Part shown: positions 6,685 to 8,986 of the stretch, piece after piece
How positions within the stretch are numbered: the first letter of the stretch is position 1
Layout: each line of letters starts with the position of its first letter
Source of the DNA: an uncultured Acidobacteriota bacterium
GTDB lineage: Bacteria > Acidobacteriota > Terriglobia > Terriglobales > Acidobacteriaceae
NCBI GenBank assembly: GCA_903932385.1
Contig: CAIZGA010000213.1
Location: 1 to 8,986 of the forward strand
Reading direction: 5' to 3'
DNA: 8,986 nt
Position numbers and translations under genes: made by a program
The notes under the pieces: generated by a model
Seen by the model: only the letters and a program-made list of their open reading frames with translations
Told to the model about the DNA's origin: nothing
Database searches by the model: none

Positions 6685-7449
6685 CTATTTCTCGTTTAGC
6701 AATCGTTCAAAATTCTTTCGCAGAATCGCTTCCTTCGCCGCATCGCTGATTCGCGCCGTCATCACGCGGCCCAGCAGCATCGACGCTTCCAAAAATGGCA
6801 TGTCCGAACCAAACAGAATTCTCTCGTGACCCACCTGCTCCACGCTGTGCTCCATCACCGTGCGATGGCTTTGCGATCCGGAAATATCCATAAAGGTATT
6901 TTCCGTCTGCTTCACTGTTTCAATGGCCTGCGTGTAGCCGCGCCACGTTACGCCGGAGTGTCCCAGAATAACCCGCATCCGCGGAAACTGTTTGCCCAAA
7001 CTCGCAAACATCAGCGGCCCACAGTTCGCGTCCGAGTCCCACGTATGCACCAGTATGATTGCGCCCGTCTGGTTCGCGTACTCATACACCGGCATGTAGT
7101 GCGGCCCGTTCACCGGATACTGATGCAACTCCGGATGAAACTTAATCAGCGGCGGATGATGGAAGTCTTTGTGCTTCAGCAACTCCGCAATCGCTTCACC
7201 CGGCGGATTTGGGTTTACAGTAATGTATCCGAGAAACCTGTCTGGAAATTCCCGCAACACTTCTGCAACTTCTTCGTTGCCGCGCGGGCAATCGTTGTAG
7301 CAGGCCAGTGTGGATGTCACTGCAAGTTTCTCGATGTTCAGATGGTCCATCACGCGCACCATCTCCGCCGGCGCGGTTTTGTAATGCGGAAAATCCGGAT
7401 GCACGCCGATGTGGCCGTGGCAGTCGAGAATGGGAATCGGCGATTTCAT
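6685..7449 (-). CDS. Amidohydrolase 2 family metal-dependent hydrolase (canonical copy)
   Basis: The 254-residue protein is a TIM-barrel hydrolase of the COG2159 / Amidohydro_2 type, a group that includes sugar lactonases and decarboxylases. The metal and active-site set is complete: Asp9-Cys-His11-Gly-His13 at the first strand, Lys103 in LIKFHPELHQY, His135 in IILVHTW, His164 in VILGHSG, and Asp216 in ILFGSDMPF. The ATG at 7449 is chosen because the HxH strand follows at once and because it shares the ATGA overlap (7446-7449) with the stop of the gene before it, a sign of translational coupling. GGGAG (7461-7457) stands seven bases upstream. The open frame continues upstream to 7614, but that stretch is antisense-like text inside the neighbouring gene. 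It is shorter than many family members (often 270-340 residues). The C-terminal text TARISDAAK is identical in the upstream neighbour, so the two arose by duplication. A lactonase role is inferred from the adjacent dehydrogenase. Confidence 0.92.
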   Translation of the reverse strand: MKSPIPILDCHGHIGVHPDFPHYKTAPAEMVRVMDHLNIEKLAVTSTLACYNDCPRGNEEVAEVLREFPDRFLGYITVNPNPPGEAIAELLKHKDFHHPPLIKFHPELHQYPVNGPHYMPVYEYANQTGAIILVHTWDSDANCGPLMFASLGKQFPRMRVILGHSGVTWRGYTQAIETVKQTENTFMDISGSQSHRTVMEHSVEQVGHERILFGSDMPFLEASMLLGRVMTARISDAAKEAILRKNFERLLNEK

Positions 7450-8204
7450 GCGCGCTCTCCCAACAGGCGGCGCAGATTGCCGCCAGCCACTGCCACTTTC
7501 GCCGCGTCCGATATGCGTGCCGTGCCCAGCATGGCCAGCGATGCGCCCGGCGTGTAATACGGCAACCGGCTTCCGTAAATCATGCGCTCCGGCCCAATTG
7601 TTTCCACATGCCACTCCAATTGCCGATGCGCGGCATACATGGACGTATCAAAATATAAATTTGGAAATTTCTTCAGTAGCGGATTCATGTACCGATCCGC
7701 GCGATAGCCAATCTCGAGAAGCAGCACATTCAGCCTCGGAAAATTCTCCAGCAGTGAATGTAACGCGTCCCAATCAATGTCGGATTTCGAAATCAACGCC
7801 AACACATTCCTGTGCTGCATCTGTTCCAGCACTTCACCCGAGCACCATGCCGCACTGGAAAAATTATGGTGCGAAGTTGCAAACCAAAGTCGCGCCGCCT
7901 TCGCCTCACGTGACGCAAAATCCAACAACGCACCGGCATCGGGAGTCACGGTCCACGCCGGAACAAAACGTTGATGCGCATCACGCATCAACGCATGGTT
8001 GCCCTCCACTGCGTCGTACTCCAACCCGACATTGTGGCTCACCAGCGCGCGTGCGATTCCAAAGCGGTCCATCTCCGCAAGCAATTCCGGGGCCTCCAGC
8101 GCCAGCACGCCGCGCGTACCGGAGTGTCCCAGGTACACGTTCGCGTCAAAGGCATTCCACTCTACGCACTCGGCTAGAAACGCCTCAGTAGCTGATTTCA
8201 ACAC
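7446..8204 (-). CDS. Amidohydrolase-fold protein lacking the metal ligands (likely pseudoenzyme)
   Basis: The 252-residue protein is a paralogue of the amidohydrolase encoded just downstream. It shares the overall length, the ERMIYGS (206-212) and ERILFGS strand text, and a TARISDAAK...N..RLLGE C-terminus (228-250). The metal site is gone. The first-strand DxHxH has become Asp20-Ala-Asn22-Val-Tyr24; the Lys position aligns with Phe or Ala in RLWFATSHHNF; the next His falls in LALISKSD with no His; the strand-6 His aligns with Glu164 (LLEIGYR); and the final Asp aligns with Arg213 (YGSRLPYY). It therefore probably does not perform metal-dependent hydrolysis and may act as a partner subunit, a binding protein or a differently working enzyme. 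The reading frame is intact with no stop or frameshift, so it is not a decaying gene. The GTG start at 8204 is supported by GGGAG (8215-8211) six bases upstream; it overlaps the heparinase gene by 20 bp. Fold assignment is good; function is unknown. Confidence 0.85.
   Translation of the reverse strand: MLKSATEAFLAECVEWNAFDANVYLGHSGTRGVLALEAPELLAEMDRFGIARALVSHNVGLEYDAVEGNHALMRDAHQRFVPAWTVTPDAGALLDFASREAKAARLWFATSHHNFSSAAWCSGEVLEQMQHRNVLALISKSDIDWDALHSLLENFPRLNVLLLEIGYRADRYMNPLLKKFPNLYFDTSMYAAHRQLEWHVETIGPERMIYGSRLPYYTPGASLAMLGTARISDAAKVAVAGGNLRRLLGERA
7457..7461 (-). promoter_or_regulatory. Ribosome binding site of the canonical amidohydrolase
   Basis: GGGAG on the minus strand stands seven bases before the ATG at 7449, within the final codons of the upstream paralogue. 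Together with the ATGA overlap it fixes the start and rules out the longer open frame. Confidence 0.7.
7969..7993. repeat. Perfect 10-bp inverted repeat inside the degenerate amidohydrolase gene
   Basis: CGTTGATGCG (7969-7978) and CGCATCAACG (7984-7993) pair perfectly over a 5-base loop. It lies within codons for about residues 71-79 of the degenerate amidohydrolase (ALMRDAHQR). In the mRNA it would be a stable stem-loop. It may be coding coincidence. Confidence 0.5.
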
Positions 8205-8986
8205 TGTGTTCTCCCGCTTCCATGCTCAACAATATCGCGCCCTTTGCCAGGCTCACCATTACGGATTTTCCATCCACCATCACACTGCGCGGTGTTCCAG
8301 TTACACCTACACTAACAGTCGTTTTTCCTGCAGCGTAGATGTTCAGCTTCCCACCAGCACTTTCCGCATCCACTGTTGCAGTCGATGAAAACATTGTCTT
8401 CCCATCCACGCGCAGCCAGTGTGCCTTCGACACAAAGATGCACTCCGAACTCTTCGCCAGCACATCGCCATCCGTCGTAAGATTGCCAGCCGCCAGGTCG
8501 CCGCTCTTCGTCCTGAAGAGAGCGAAGGTTGTTCCGCTATCTCCAGAAATTCCTTCTGCATTCGCAGTTGCCATCTTCTGCAGAGATCCAGCCGCGCCCA
8601 CATTCATGCCCACCGTAAATTCTGCATCGCGCTGCTTCGCCGTATCCAATCGCATCATGCTGCGCGGCTCCACCGGCGTCTTATCAAAATCAATGTAGTC
8701 GTGGATGGGAACCGGCGTCGCCTGCAACTTCCACGCTGCATCGCTCTCCGCCGCCAACACAAACGCTGATGCCTTCGGTTGCACGATTGTCGCGCTAGCG
8801 CCTTGTACCGTAGCTTCTGCGCCGACCGGTACGTGCAGCAGAAAACTGTAGCTGTGCGGCACATCTGCGCGGATGGCATCATGCACCACCAGCAGCCCCG
8901 GCTTCAAAAATAAATATTCGCGCGTGTAATTTTTCAGCGTGCCTTGATACGCCGCTGTCATGTCCGCCGACAAATAATCCACGCCA
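8185..8986 (-). CDS. Heparinase II/III-like polysaccharide lyase, C-terminal part (5' truncated by window edge)
   Basis: About 266 codons of the 3' end are visible; the frame is open to the window edge, so the gene starts outside. The text YLSADMTAAYQ followed by YTREYLFLKPGLLVVHD matches the beginning of the heparinase II/III C-terminal beta-sandwich region, where an Asp/Ala-Tyr turn and the R..LFL.P...VV.D strands are characteristic. The rest is beta-rich with many short Val/Thr/Ser strands and ends in GEHSVEISY, as expected for the sandwich domain that follows the alpha-toroid. Such proteins are exported lyases that cleave uronate-containing polysaccharides (heparin, alginate, related polymers). 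The catalytic Tyr/His region is mostly outside the window, so activity and substrate cannot be judged. It is the first visible gene of the operon and overlaps the next gene by 20 bp. An uncharacterised relative with a non-lyase role is possible. Confidence 0.78.
   Translation of the reverse strand, partial: GVDYLSADMTAAYQGTLKNYTREYLFLKPGLLVVHDAIRADVPHSYSFLLHVPVGAEATVQGASATIVQPKASAFVLAAESDAAWKLQATPVPIHDYIDFDKTPVEPRSMMRLDTAKQRDAEFTVGMNVGAAGSLQKMATANAEGISGDSGTTFALFRTKSGDLAAGNLTTDGDVLAKSSECIFVSKAHWLRVDGKTMFSSTATVDAESAGGKLNIYAAGKTTVSVGVTGTPRSVMVDGKSVMVSLAKGAILLSMEAGEHSVEISY
8211..8215 (-). promoter_or_regulatory. Ribosome binding site supporting the GTG start of the degenerate amidohydrolase
   Basis: On the minus strand GGGAG is followed by AACACA and then GTG at 8204, a good spacing of six bases. 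The site lies inside the last codons of the heparinase-like gene. It decides for the GTG over an immediately following TTG. Confidence 0.7.

Noticed and set aside
5585..6829. 414-codon open frame on the plus strand
   Set aside because: It is antisense to the Gfo/Idh oxidoreductase, which has complete family motifs. The translation is Arg/His-rich and unlike any known protein.
7450..7614. Upstream extension of the canonical amidohydrolase frame
   Set aside because: The extra 55 codons lie inside the neighbouring paralogue and read as arbitrary Gly/Ala/Arg-rich text. The ATG at 7449 has a ribosome binding site and begins right before the HxH strand.
7446..8204. Degenerate amidohydrolase as a pseudogene
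   Set aside because: The frame is intact over the full family length with a good ribosome binding site and coupled neighbours. Loss is restricted to catalytic positions, which fits a retained non-hydrolytic role better than decay.
1..8986. Mobile element, CRISPR array, tRNA or rRNA genes, phage genes
   Set aside because: No transposase or integrase motif, no regularly spaced repeat and no cloverleaf or rRNA-like sequence was seen in either strand.

Overview
The window reads as a chromosomal segment of a free-living bacterium. GC content looks like the middle to upper 50s by eye. The gene content (an ABC-F factor of the YbiT type, a two-repeat secreted protein, and a heparinase/amidohydrolase/Gfo-Idh/symporter cluster) suggests the Acidobacteriota, but this is an impression from family resemblance and not from a marker gene. 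I see no mobile element, CRISPR array, tRNA or rRNA. All complete genes are open and full length.

Left part, plus strand (1-3079): the 3' end of a methionine sulfoxide reductase A gene; a 179-bp intergenic region with a hairpin, a dyad symmetry and a possible promoter; a secreted 291-residue protein of unknown function made of two diverged copies of one domain; a 105-bp gap holding a perfect 15-bp inverted repeat and a promoter-like sequence; and a complete ABC-F ATPase closest to YbiT. These look like separate housekeeping transcription units.

Right part, minus strand (8986 down to 3094): six tightly packed genes that look like one operon, running convergently into the ABC-F gene with only 14 bp between the two stop codons. 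In order of transcription they are a heparinase II/III-type protein (C-terminal part only), an amidohydrolase-fold protein that has lost its metal ligands, a canonical metal-dependent amidohydrolase 2 family enzyme, a Gfo/Idh/MocA NAD(P)-dependent oxidoreductase, a sodium/solute symporter of the SSS family, and a fumarylacetoacetate hydrolase (FAH) family enzyme. Junctions are overlaps of 20, 4 and about 14 bp and gaps of 17 and 15 bp. Most starts have a clear Shine-Dalgarno sequence.

Together the operon suggests use of an acidic or uronate-containing polysaccharide. The lyase would release sugars, the symporter import them, the oxidoreductase oxidise a sugar (perhaps to a lactone), the amidohydrolase open the lactone, and the FAH enzyme cleave or hydrate a keto-acid near the end of the route. 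That ordering is inference: the substrate cannot be read from the sequence, and a dehydratase expected in such a route is not in the window. The most unusual item is the side-by-side pair of amidohydrolase paralogues, one with an intact metal site and one with essentially every metal ligand replaced.
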